The notes beneath the pieces are model-generated. The model did no database searches, had not been told where the DNA came from, and worked only from the letters and a program-made list of their open reading frames with translations. A DNA stretch of 11,639 nucleotides from UBA1672 sp964587815 (lineage in GTDB: Bacteria; Pseudomonadota; Alphaproteobacteria; Micavibrionales; Micavibrionaceae): positions 1 through 11,639 of the forward strand of contig CAZPMH010000040.1 of assembly GCA_964587815.1 (NCBI GenBank), in the 5' to 3' direction. The translations under genes and the position numbers were made by a program. Within the stretch, counting starts at the first letter, position 1; every line of letters begins with the position of its first letter. Below, one piece after another: positions 5,382 through 11,639 of this stretch.

Positions 5382-6039
5382 ATGGCTCTGGAGGTACGTC
5401 CAGCCCCTGCGCAACCATAGATCCACCATTATGCGGTGCAAAAAACTGATCTTGCTTTAATCCGGAATCATCAGAACTGAACTTCAATATGTCTGGAATA
5501 TCCCAACGATCTAAACGATCCTGCACCACAGCCAAGGAAGCCTGCTCAGCCGCAATCTGATCCTCAACATCCATTTCCTTATAAGCATCAGAATATGGAA
5601 TCTCACCGGGGTCAAACAATAAAGGCGTACCATTCGGCAAAACCATCACCTCATTCGGTGCAGGCTTAAAAACCGTACCTTCAGTCAACGCATCAAGAGA
5701 ACGCCTGTATGTTTCGCGCTCATCATCAGATAAATCAACAATCTGCCCGAATGGCAAAACCTCGGCTTGCATAAACTCACCATACTCCGTTGGCGCAGCA
5801 ACATCTTGCAACAAACCGGGAAAAGCCGAGCGATGAGTATCATCGTAAAATGATACATGGCCCATATTCGAGTGAGGATGTGCTGTAAGTCTTATGACCG
5901 CAAGATGATCATCCGACTTTCCGAGCAAAGCAACAGTGCCCGTCCCTTGAGATAAAAAGGAGAAAGAATGAAAGCCATGATCTTCGGATAGCCGATCTTG
6001 AACATGCTCTAGGAAATCTTCGCCAAACTGCTTCTCCAT
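5380..6039 (-). CDS. Kinase-like (probably pseudokinase) domain protein, likely frame-shifted C-terminal part
   Basis: I know no named family for this 219-residue frame, but its motif order resembles a protein-kinase fold. There is a glycine-rich-loop-like LSQGTGTVALLG (29-40) and a third-strand-like LAVIRLT (46-52), with Arg50 where kinases have the ATP-binding Lys. A hinge-like MQAEVLPFG (90-98) follows. FKPAPNEVMVLPNGTPLLFD then PGE (124-146) aligns by eye with the catalytic loop and DFG region, keeping Asn129 and Asp143 but lacking the catalytic Asp and having DPG. It is therefore probably inactive or uses different chemistry. The upstream gene overlaps it in another frame. Removing one base from the A/T run at 6050-6054 fuses them into 286 residues, with TILQRGMEKQFGED at the joint. 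The frame may thus be the larger piece of a broken or frame-shifted gene. It shares a terminator with rpmE. Confidence 0.55.
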   Translation of the reverse strand: MEKQFGEDFLEHVQDRLSEDHGFHSFSFLSQGTGTVALLGKSDDHLAVIRLTAHPHSNMGHVSFYDDTHRSAFPGLLQDVAAPTEYGEFMQAEVLPFGQIVDLSDDERETYRRSLDALTEGTVFKPAPNEVMVLPNGTPLLFDPGEIPYSDAYKEMDVEDQIAAEQASLAVVQDRLDRWDIPDILKFSSDDSGLKQDQFFAPHNGGSMVAQGLDVPPEP

Positions 6040-6241
6040 CCCTCGCTGTAAAAATAGTCTGCGAAACTGTTTTTCCGTTTACATGCGCATAGCAATCAAC
6101 AACACTCCCCCAATCTTGCGCATCAACATCAAGTGATTCAGGAAGCGCCCCGAAAACCTCGTGCTCTTGGTACGCCGCTTTATCAGCAAGAGACGCAGCC
6201 AGTGCGTTTAAATCTTTTCGAAAGTCTTCATCGATACTCAT
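5909..6241 (-). CDS. N-terminal part of the split kinase-like gene (unknown function)
   Basis: This 110-residue frame starts at ATG 6241 (MSIDEDFRKDLNALAASLAD). It is coherent and acidic up to about residue 64 (CYAHVNGKTVSQTIF). After that the sequence becomes rich in Arg, Trp and Phe (AVWRRFPRACSRSAIRR, SFFLLFIS), as expected when a real gene is read in the wrong frame. The adjacent frame becomes coherent at the same point. The 131-base overlap is far longer than normal gene overlaps. I read this as the N terminus of the same protein as the 5380-6039 frame, separated by one extra base in a run of five (6050-6054, or alternatively 6070-6074). No recognised domain is seen in the first 60 residues. 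No convincing ribosome site is visible. valS lies 40 bases upstream in the same orientation, so co-transcription with valS is possible. Confidence 0.5.
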   Translation of the reverse strand: MSIDEDFRKDLNALAASLADKAAYQEHEVFGALPESLDVDAQDWGSVVDCYAHVNGKTVSQTIFTARDGEAVWRRFPRACSRSAIRRSWLSFFLLFISRDGHCCFARKVG

Positions 6242-6281
6242 GGGATAAAGAATACCTAAAGGACTGAAATTTTACAATAAA

Positions 6282-8924
6282 TTACGCGTCTTTAAGCTGC
6301 GATAGAGCACTTTGAAGCTTATCACGTTGTGCAACCGCTTCGTCTTTTCTTGATTTCTGCTCGGCAATCACCTCTTCAGGAGCGTTTTGAATAAATTTTT
6401 GATTGCCCAATTTTGCATCAATCTTCTGAATATCTTTATCCAGCTTATCAATCACCTTGCCCAAACGCTGACGTTCGCTGTCCAAATCGATGATATCCGC
6501 AATCGGCATAATAAGCATTGTTTGATCAACCACCGTTTGAATAGCGCCCTTTGGCACATCATCAGTATGCTTAATGCTGTTTAAACGCGCCATTGATAAC
6601 AGAATATCGTTAAATGCCTCAAAGCCTTCTTTCGTTTGCACACACGCATCTTTTACAAGCAAATCAATGCGCGCAGAGGCTGGCACATTCATATCCGCAC
6701 GAACCGAACGAATTTCACCGATAACGCTTTTCAGCCAGCCAATCTTTTCAAACGCATCCTCATTCAGCAAATCAGAATCATAGGCCGGCCAATCAGATGT
6801 CAGTAACCGATCACCCTGCTCACGCTTTGCGATAGAGGCATAAAGCTCTTCTGTAATATAAGGCATGAAAGGGTTCAGCAATTTCAAAATCTGTTCTAAA
6901 GCCCAGCTGGTCGTGGCACGCACCTCATCCGCTCGTGCACCACCTTCTTGCAAAACAGGCTTGGTAAATTCCAGATACCAGTCACAGAACGTGCCCCATA
7001 CAAAGGCATAAACCGCATTCGCAGCCTCATTAAAACGATAGCCCTCAATCGCCGCCTCAATTTCTTTCTTGGCCTCAACAACTTCATGAATAAGCCACTG
7101 ATTAAGAACATATTCAGCATCCGAAGGATTGAAACCATCATGTGACAAGGCGTCATTCATCTCGCAATACCGTGTCGCATTCCACAACTTTGTAGCAAAA
7201 TTACGATATCCCTGCAGGCGATCTTCCGATAATTTAATGTCACGACCCTGCGCCGCCATAGCAATAAGCGTAAAGCGTAGCGCATCTGCGCCATATTGAT
7301 CCGTCAAATCCAGAGGATCCATAACATTCCCCTTGGATTTCGACATTTTCTGCCCGTTTTTATCCCGAACAAGCGCGTGCATATAAACGGTTTTAAACGG
7401 CACTTCCCCCATAAAGTGAATGCCCATCATCATCATTCGCGCCACCCAGAAAAAGATGATATCAAACCCCGTCAACAAAACATCGGTTTGATAATACTTC
7501 TCTAACTCAGGAGTTTCATCCGGCCAGCCAAGCGTTGAAAACGGCCATAGCGCAGAAGAAAACCACGTATCCAGAACATCATCATCACGATGAAGCGTAA
7601 TCCCCTGCTCCGCCTGTGCCTGGGCCTCTTCTTCTGTCTCCGCAACATAAACATTGCCTGCATCATCATACCAAGCGGGAATTTGATGCCCCCACCACAG
7701 CTGACGTGAAATACACCACGGCTGAATATCACGCATCCATGCAAAGTAAGTGTTCTCCCACTGCTTCGGAACGAAAACAGTCTCTCCTTTTTCCACCGCT
7801 TCAATCGCAGGCTTGGCAAGCGTTTCAGCATCCACATACCACTGATCTGTCAAATACGGCTCAATCACCGTGCCTGAGCGATCACCATAGGGAACCTGAT
7901 GCTTATGATCTTCAATTTTATCGAGGTAATCCAGATCTTCAAAATCACGAACAACTTTCTTACGCGCCTCAAACCGATCAAGCCCGACATAGTCATCAGG
8001 GCAATTTGAATTCATCTTCCCGTCAGGCGTAAACAAGTTGATAACAGGGATACCCGCATCAGGGTGACGCTTATAAACTTCAAAATCATTAAAGTCATGT
8101 GCCGCCGTAATTTTAACAGCACCTGATCCGAAATCAGCCTTCACATATTCATCGGCAATAATCGGGATGATGCGATCAATAACAGGCACAACCACATTCT
8201 TACCGACCAAATGCTTATATTTTTCATCATCAGGATGAACCGCAACCGCGCCATCCGCCAAAATCGTTTCAGGCCGTGTGGTGGCAATGGAGATATAACC
8301 TGAGCCATCCTCATACGGATAACGGAAATGATACATCTTCCCTTTAACGTCTTTATACTCAACTTCCAGATCAGAAATACTGGTCTGCAACTTCGTGTCC
8401 CAATTCACGAGGCGCTTATCCCTATAAATCAGCCCTTCTTGATAAAGCTGAACAAAAACCTTGCGAACGGCCTTGGAAAGCCCCTCATCCATAGTGAAGC
8501 GCTCGCGTTCCCAGTCAGGTGTGGCACCAAGCGCGCGCATCTGTTTTACAATTGTGCCGCCCGACTGCTCTTTCCATTCCCAAACACGTTCTAAGAATTT
8601 CTCGCGCCCTAAATCACGACGATCCACACCCTCTTTATCCAGCAGTTTTTCAACAACGTTCTGCGTAGCGATCCCCGCGTGATCTGTTCCTGGTTGCCAC
8701 AGCGCGTCTTTACCATTCATGCGGTTATATCGAATAAGCAAATCTTGCAACGCCGTATTCAGCGCGTGCCCCATGTGAAGCGAACCTGTCACATTTGGTG
8801 GCGGCATCATAATGGTGTACGGCGTTTTATCGCTTTTCACGTCACAGGAAAAACATCCGGACTCTTCCCAGTATTTATAATGTTTTTCTTCAATAGCCTT
8901 TGGATCAAACGTTTTTTCAAGCAT
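6282..8924 (-). CDS. valS: Valyl-tRNA synthetase
   Basis: ValRS charges tRNA-Val with valine and hydrolyses mischarged threonine in its CP1 editing domain. The 880-residue protein is full length for the shorter bacterial form. Class I signatures are intact: PPPNVTGSLHMGH (41-53, with the HIGH-type HMGH at 50-53), GTDHAGIATQ (79-88) and KMSKS (526-530). The editing domain carries ATTRPETILADGAVAVHP. An anticodon-binding helical domain follows (TLIAMAAQGRDIKL, then TKLWNATRYCEM). The last 67 residues form the C-terminal coiled coil that grips tRNA (LGKVIDKLDKDIQKIDAKL). The ATG at 8924 has GAGG seven bases upstream, and a promoter-like sequence lies just before that. popZ is upstream on the same strand with an 85-base gap. 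Confidence 0.98.
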   Translation of the reverse strand: MLEKTFDPKAIEEKHYKYWEESGCFSCDVKSDKTPYTIMMPPPNVTGSLHMGHALNTALQDLLIRYNRMNGKDALWQPGTDHAGIATQNVVEKLLDKEGVDRRDLGREKFLERVWEWKEQSGGTIVKQMRALGATPDWERERFTMDEGLSKAVRKVFVQLYQEGLIYRDKRLVNWDTKLQTSISDLEVEYKDVKGKMYHFRYPYEDGSGYISIATTRPETILADGAVAVHPDDEKYKHLVGKNVVVPVIDRIIPIIADEYVKADFGSGAVKITAAHDFNDFEVYKRHPDAGIPVINLFTPDGKMNSNCPDDYVGLDRFEARKKVVRDFEDLDYLDKIEDHKHQVPYGDRSGTVIEPYLTDQWYVDAETLAKPAIEAVEKGETVFVPKQWENTYFAWMRDIQPWCISRQLWWGHQIPAWYDDAGNVYVAETEEEAQAQAEQGITLHRDDDVLDTWFSSALWPFSTLGWPDETPELEKYYQTDVLLTGFDIIFFWVARMMMMGIHFMGEVPFKTVYMHALVRDKNGQKMSKSKGNVMDPLDLTDQYGADALRFTLIAMAAQGRDIKLSEDRLQGYRNFATKLWNATRYCEMNDALSHDGFNPSDAEYVLNQWLIHEVVEAKKEIEAAIEGYRFNEAANAVYAFVWGTFCDWYLEFTKPVLQEGGARADEVRATTSWALEQILKLLNPFMPYITEELYASIAKREQGDRLLTSDWPAYDSDLLNEDAFEKIGWLKSVIGEIRSVRADMNVPASARIDLLVKDACVQTKEGFEAFNDILLSMARLNSIKHTDDVPKGAIQTVVDQTMLIMPIADIIDLDSERQRLGKVIDKLDKDIQKIDAKLGNQKFIQNAPEEVIAEQKSRKDEAVAQRDKLQSALSQLKDA

Positions 8925-8952
8925 TGCAATACCTCATATAAGTGCGGTGCAA

Positions 8953-8980
8953 ATCATAAGGTTTTTGCGAAATAAGGCAA
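8953..8980 (-). promoter_or_regulatory. valS: Candidate promoter of valS
   Basis: On the minus strand, TTGCCT (8980-8975) and TATGAT (8958-8953) are separated by 16 bases. The -10 box matches the consensus at five of six positions. Transcription would start near 8946, giving a leader of about 22 bases that includes the GAGG ribosome site. valS can therefore be expressed apart from popZ. Confidence 0.45.
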
Positions 8981-9009
8981 GGGTGGAGTTTTTATTAGGG
9001 CGGGAAAGA

Positions 9010-9735
9010 TTAATCTTCCAGAACACGTCTGGATACACGTTCCAGCTCTTCCTGAACAAGGCGTTCAATTACGCTCGGCAAGTGCTGATCAAGCCAATCT
9101 TTGAGCAACGGCTTTAATTCCGCGCGGACAATATCTTCCAACGTAATACCGTTATGCTCAACGGCTGTTTTACGCACTAATTCTTTCATCGCTGATATAG
9201 CGGCGACTTCAGCCTGCGACGTTAGCAAAGCCTCTCCATCACTTTCTAAAGTACTGCGGTCAACAGACAAGCTGTCGTCCCTTGAGGGCTCTTCATGATC
9301 ATTCATTTCAGGTTTCTCATTCATTGTAACATCGGCCCCAAACTCGTCGTCGGCCTTAACGTCTTCTATTTTCTCTTCGGGCTCCGGCTCTGGCGGGTCG
9401 GCCAAATCAATTTCAATATCCGCAGGCTCAGAAGGCACGCGCTCGGTTAATTCGAGAACCTCGTCTTCCTCAATTTCGTCACCCGACGATACAGACGTTC
9501 TGACTTTTTCTTCTTGCTCAGAATTAGGGACATCAAAATCTATCTCATCAACAGGCTCAGGCGCCTCTTCGCTAATATCCTCATCGTCTTCGGCCGCATC
9601 TTCAACATCATCTTCAGTTTCAGCACCCTGATCATAATCAGAGGCATCCTCTTCCTCTTCATTAATGATATGACGAATAGCATCCAGAATTTCTTCAATG
9701 GACTGTTCTTCTTCTGTATCTGCGTTCTTGGACAT
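9010..9735 (-). CDS. popZ: PopZ-family polar organising protein (DUF2497)
   Basis: PopZ self-assembles into a polar network that anchors the chromosome origin through ParB and recruits cell-cycle proteins in Alphaproteobacteria. The 241-residue protein has the family's three parts. The N-terminal binding helix is SIEEILDAIRHIINEEEE (12-29). A disordered acidic and proline-containing linker follows, including the conserved DEVLELT (91-97). The C-terminal oligomerisation region is at about 174-240 (ITLEDIVRAELKPLLKDWLD and the helix after HLPSVIERLV). It is longer than the Caulobacter protein as I recall it (177 residues), and the extra length lies in the very Asp/Glu-rich linker at about 26-155. 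No strong ribosome site precedes the ATG at 9735. Its place directly upstream of valS supports the call, since DUF2497 genes commonly sit there. Confidence 0.9.
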   Translation of the reverse strand: MSKNADTEEEQSIEEILDAIRHIINEEEEDASDYDQGAETEDDVEDAAEDDEDISEEAPEPVDEIDFDVPNSEQEEKVRTSVSSGDEIEEDEVLELTERVPSEPADIEIDLADPPEPEPEEKIEDVKADDEFGADVTMNEKPEMNDHEEPSRDDSLSVDRSTLESDGEALLTSQAEVAAISAMKELVRKTAVEHNGITLEDIVRAELKPLLKDWLDQHLPSVIERLVQEELERVSRRVLED

Positions 9736-9861
9736 GTTCGGATTCGAATCAAGTAAGGGTAAAGAATATAACGATATCAGTGTGGTCGATTAACCGCTTA
9801 ATGTCAAAGCCTGAATACAGCTTATCCGCAACCTAAGGCCAAAATTCAAAAATCAGCGTCC

Positions 9862-10524
9862 TTAAAACTGGAAAACAGGAACAGGCTCGAACCCTTCGAT
9901 ATAAGGAACGCCTGCATCAAACAAAGGCCGTGACGATACAACACCATCATTATTTTTATGAAACAGATAAGCCTGTCCGACCAGTTGCCCCGGCTTTCGA
10001 ATAACGGTAACCAAGCGCCCGCCAAAATCAATCTGGTCAAGAATATTCTCAGGAACATGCGCAACCGCGCCGTTCAAAACGATTAAGCTGTACGGCATAT
10101 ATTTCGGTGCACCCTCAACCAGCGGATTATCGATCTGGACAATATTATTGTAGTCAAGCTTCGTATTTAGTCGCGCAGCCTTATCAATTTGCCGCTTATT
10201 GGTCTCAAGAGAAATGACCGTTGTAACAAGATTTGAAAGAATAGCGGAAGAATATCCTGAGCCGGCACCTACATCCAAAACCACATCATCTTTTTGCGGC
10301 AAAACGGCCTGTAACATCTTTGCGTGAACGATAGGCTCAATTAAAAAACGCTTTTGCCCTAAATCAATATTTTCGTCCGTATACGCAATATCTTGTAACT
10401 TTTCAGGAACAAACAGTTCACGTGGCACAGATGAAAAAGAAGCCAATATCCTCTCATCCACAACGCCGGCAGTGTGGATTTGTCCGTCAATCATATTGGT
10501 GCGCGCTTTTTCAAAATTAGTCAT
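9862..10524 (-). CDS. Pcm-like SAM-dependent methyltransferase (protein-L-isoaspartate methyltransferase family)
   Basis: The 220-residue protein has the family layout. An N-terminal helix leads into IHTAGVVDERILASFSSVPR, then LFVPEKLQDIAYTDENIDLG. The SAM-binding motif I is VVLDVGAGSGYSSAIL (81-96), and the acidic strand end is VISLETNKR. PIMT repairs damaged aspartyl residues by methylating isoaspartate. In true PIMT the loop after the substrate strand reads like ISQP, with a catalytic Ser or Thr. Here the matching place is RFLIEPIVHAKML, so that Ser is missing. Such divergent members are common upstream of tolC and popZ in Alphaproteobacteria, and their substrate is not established as far as I know. 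I leave the symbol blank for this reason. popZ follows 126 bases downstream on the same strand. Confidence 0.85.
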   Translation of the reverse strand: MTNFEKARTNMIDGQIHTAGVVDERILASFSSVPRELFVPEKLQDIAYTDENIDLGQKRFLIEPIVHAKMLQAVLPQKDDVVLDVGAGSGYSSAILSNLVTTVISLETNKRQIDKAARLNTKLDYNNIVQIDNPLVEGAPKYMPYSLIVLNGAVAHVPENILDQIDFGGRLVTVIRKPGQLVGQAYLFHKNNDGVVSSRPLFDAGVPYIEGFEPVPVFQF

Positions 10525-10621
10525 GGAAACTCTTACAATGTCTTTTCATTTATTCGTGCATAATAAATACGCTCAAATCCAAAAGATGACCAGAGCTTTT
10601 TAAGCAAAATATCTTTTCATG

Positions 10622-10649
10622 TTGACTTTGTTTTGCATTATCATCTAAC
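10622..10649 (+). promoter_or_regulatory. Candidate promoter of tRNA-Cys
   Basis: TTGACT (10622-10627) and TCTAAC (10644-10649) are separated by 16 bases. The predicted start near 10656 lies about 19 bases before the mature tRNA. The -35 box is near consensus, while the -10 box matches at only four of six positions. Confidence 0.4.
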
Positions 10650-10674
10650 TATCTAAAGCTTTATGACACCAAAA

Positions 10675-10748
10675 GGCGCGGTGGCAGAGTGGCTATGCAG
10701 CGGATTGCAAATCCGTGTACACCGGTTCGACTCCGGTCCGTGCCTCCA
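10675..10748 (+). tRNA. tRNA-Cys (GCA)
   Basis: The acceptor arm GGCGCGG pairs with CCGTGCC (one G-T pair), followed by discriminator T and an encoded CCA. The anticodon loop TTGCAAA (10705-10711) carries GCA at 10707-10709, closed by a five-pair stem. The T arm is CCGGTTCGACTCCGG. U73 and the GCA anticodon are the cysteine identity elements. The gene on the other strand ends 17 bases beyond the CCA. Confidence 0.96.
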
Positions 10749-10765
10749 AATTCTCAAAACTAAAC

Positions 10766-11464
10766 TTAGATTTTCATGCCTGTGAATGCAGGCGCTTGGG
10801 CAATATCAGCATCAAGCGACTCTGTAGGTGCAGCCTGACCAATATCGCCCTCAATTCCTTGATAACAGCCCGGCAGCTGCGTTGCACTCTCACCATCTAC
10901 TGTTGCGCCGACGAGCCCTATATCAGGGTACGTCTCCTGCATAATACGCGTAAAGTCCTGCATGTCATACTCATTCAGCTCATTTAAAGTATTATCAGAC
11001 AAAGACAAAGTCGGGTCTTCGGGAACAACACCATCCGCATAAGCACCGGGCTCATAATCTCGCGGGATTTCCAGCGACAATGTATCTTGCGTCATTGAAC
11101 GTACAGTCGCATCCATCGTGTTCACAATCTCAGGCGCATCGTCACGCTCAAGAAACGCCTTTTGCGCATCAGAATCTTCAAATTCCAGAACAACATTATA
11201 ATGAACAGTGGTATCCGTTTCGAGAACACGTCCGCTCTCAGTCTCAGTTTCCCAACCACCACTAATACATTGATGAACAGGAAAGAAAACCTTGTTATCT
11301 AAGGCAAACTCTTCAGGCAAGTCAGTGCCAACATCAGTACCAACGTCCGCTTGCTCATTTGCAGGGCTATAAAACCCGAAATCATCATTGCCTAAACTCA
11401 TAACATCAAACCCAATATTTATCTTATTTACCATATCACGATAGAAAATATGGCGCAAAATCAT
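10766..11464 (-). CDS. Acidic protein of unknown function between two tRNA genes
   Basis: I do not recognise this 232-residue protein. It is strongly acidic throughout, with no signal peptide, membrane segment or known motif. A middle region with alternating hydrophobic residues (TTVHYNVVLEFEDSDAQKAF, then TLSLEIPRDYEPGAY) suggests beta strands. The C-terminal 35 residues (GQAAPTESLDADIAQAPAF) look disordered. A short tandem repeat, DVGTDVGTD near residue 40, comes from two 12-base copies at 11322-11345. There are only two cysteines. The start is uncertain: ATG at 11464, 11434 (MVNK) and 11401 (MSLGNDDF) are all in frame and none has a good ribosome site. Codon use looks like its neighbours. 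The gene is antisense to the flanking tRNAs and alone between them. It reads as a lineage-specific gene. Confidence 0.6.
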   Translation of the reverse strand: MILRHIFYRDMVNKINIGFDVMSLGNDDFGFYSPANEQADVGTDVGTDLPEEFALDNKVFFPVHQCISGGWETETESGRVLETDTTVHYNVVLEFEDSDAQKAFLERDDAPEIVNTMDATVRSMTQDTLSLEIPRDYEPGAYADGVVPEDPTLSLSDNTLNELNEYDMQDFTRIMQETYPDIGLVGATVDGESATQLPGCYQGIEGDIGQAAPTESLDADIAQAPAFTGMKI

Positions 11465-11503
11465 TTTTATCGCTAAATTTTATTGTTAGGACAAGTAACA
11501 CGC

Positions 11504-11533
11504 TTGACAACCAAGATCAATTAAAGGCATAAC
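11504..11533 (+). promoter_or_regulatory. Candidate promoter of tRNA-Asn
   Basis: A perfect -35 box, TTGACA (11504-11509), is followed after 18 bases by CATAAC (11528-11533). Transcription would start near 11540, about nine bases before the mature tRNA. The -10 box matches the consensus at four of six positions and ends TAAC, as at the tRNA-Cys gene. Confidence 0.55.
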
Positions 11534-11548
11534 ACTTTCACCAACTGT

Positions 11549-11623
<75 letters not shown>

Positions 11624-11639
11624 TTCTTTACAATCCTCC

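Noticed and set aside
7616..8032. 138-residue plus-strand frame opposite valS
   Set aside because: It is antisense to conserved valS codons; the composition (many Gln, His, Ser) is typical of a reversed coding strand.

Overview
The window is a compact, gene-dense stretch of bacterial chromosome, most likely from an alphaproteobacterium. The strongest taxonomic cue is a PopZ-family polar organiser beside valS, with a pcm-like methyltransferase just upstream; as I recall, this neighbourhood (usually with tolC included) is typical of Alphaproteobacteria. A tkt-gap pair and a cysteine-free L31 fit this. Base composition looks moderate, with A/T-rich third positions. A Micavibrio-like lineage is possible, but I cannot establish it from sequence alone. 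There are no insertion sequences, CRISPR arrays or phage genes.

Left part, positions 1-3920, plus strand: the C-terminal end of transketolase, then gap. A two-frame regulator unit follows: a MarR-type winged-helix gene and an overlapping small ORF, with its own promoter, an inverted repeat over that promoter, and a terminator. Next come a class I (DhnA-type) fructose-bisphosphate aldolase, a small ParB/sulfiredoxin-like 'DGMHR' protein, and an exported or membrane-anchored bacterial EndoU-type nuclease. The last three are tightly packed and look co-transcribed. A central-carbon locus therefore carries an unrelated regulator and a toxin-like RNase.

Middle, 3917-6241: epmA (the EF-P lysyl-modifying LysRS paralogue) on the minus strand converges with the EndoU gene and overlaps its stop codon. 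rpmE (L31) runs divergently from epmA and ends at a strong terminator. That hairpin is shared with a convergent minus-strand gene that appears split by one extra base in an A/T run. Its product reads as a degenerate protein-kinase-like fold.

Right part, 6282-11623: a minus-strand series of pcm-like methyltransferase, popZ and valS, where tolC would usually be expected between the first two. Beyond it are tRNA-Cys(GCA) on the plus strand, an acidic protein of unknown function on the minus strand, and tRNA-Asn(GTT) on the plus strand. Both tRNAs encode CCA and have visible sigma-70-like promoters.

The observations most worth checking are the fba-DGMHR-EndoU operon without a recognisable immunity gene, two genes that become coherent longer proteins if one base is removed from an A/T run, and the promoter-operator arrangement of the MarR-like regulator.
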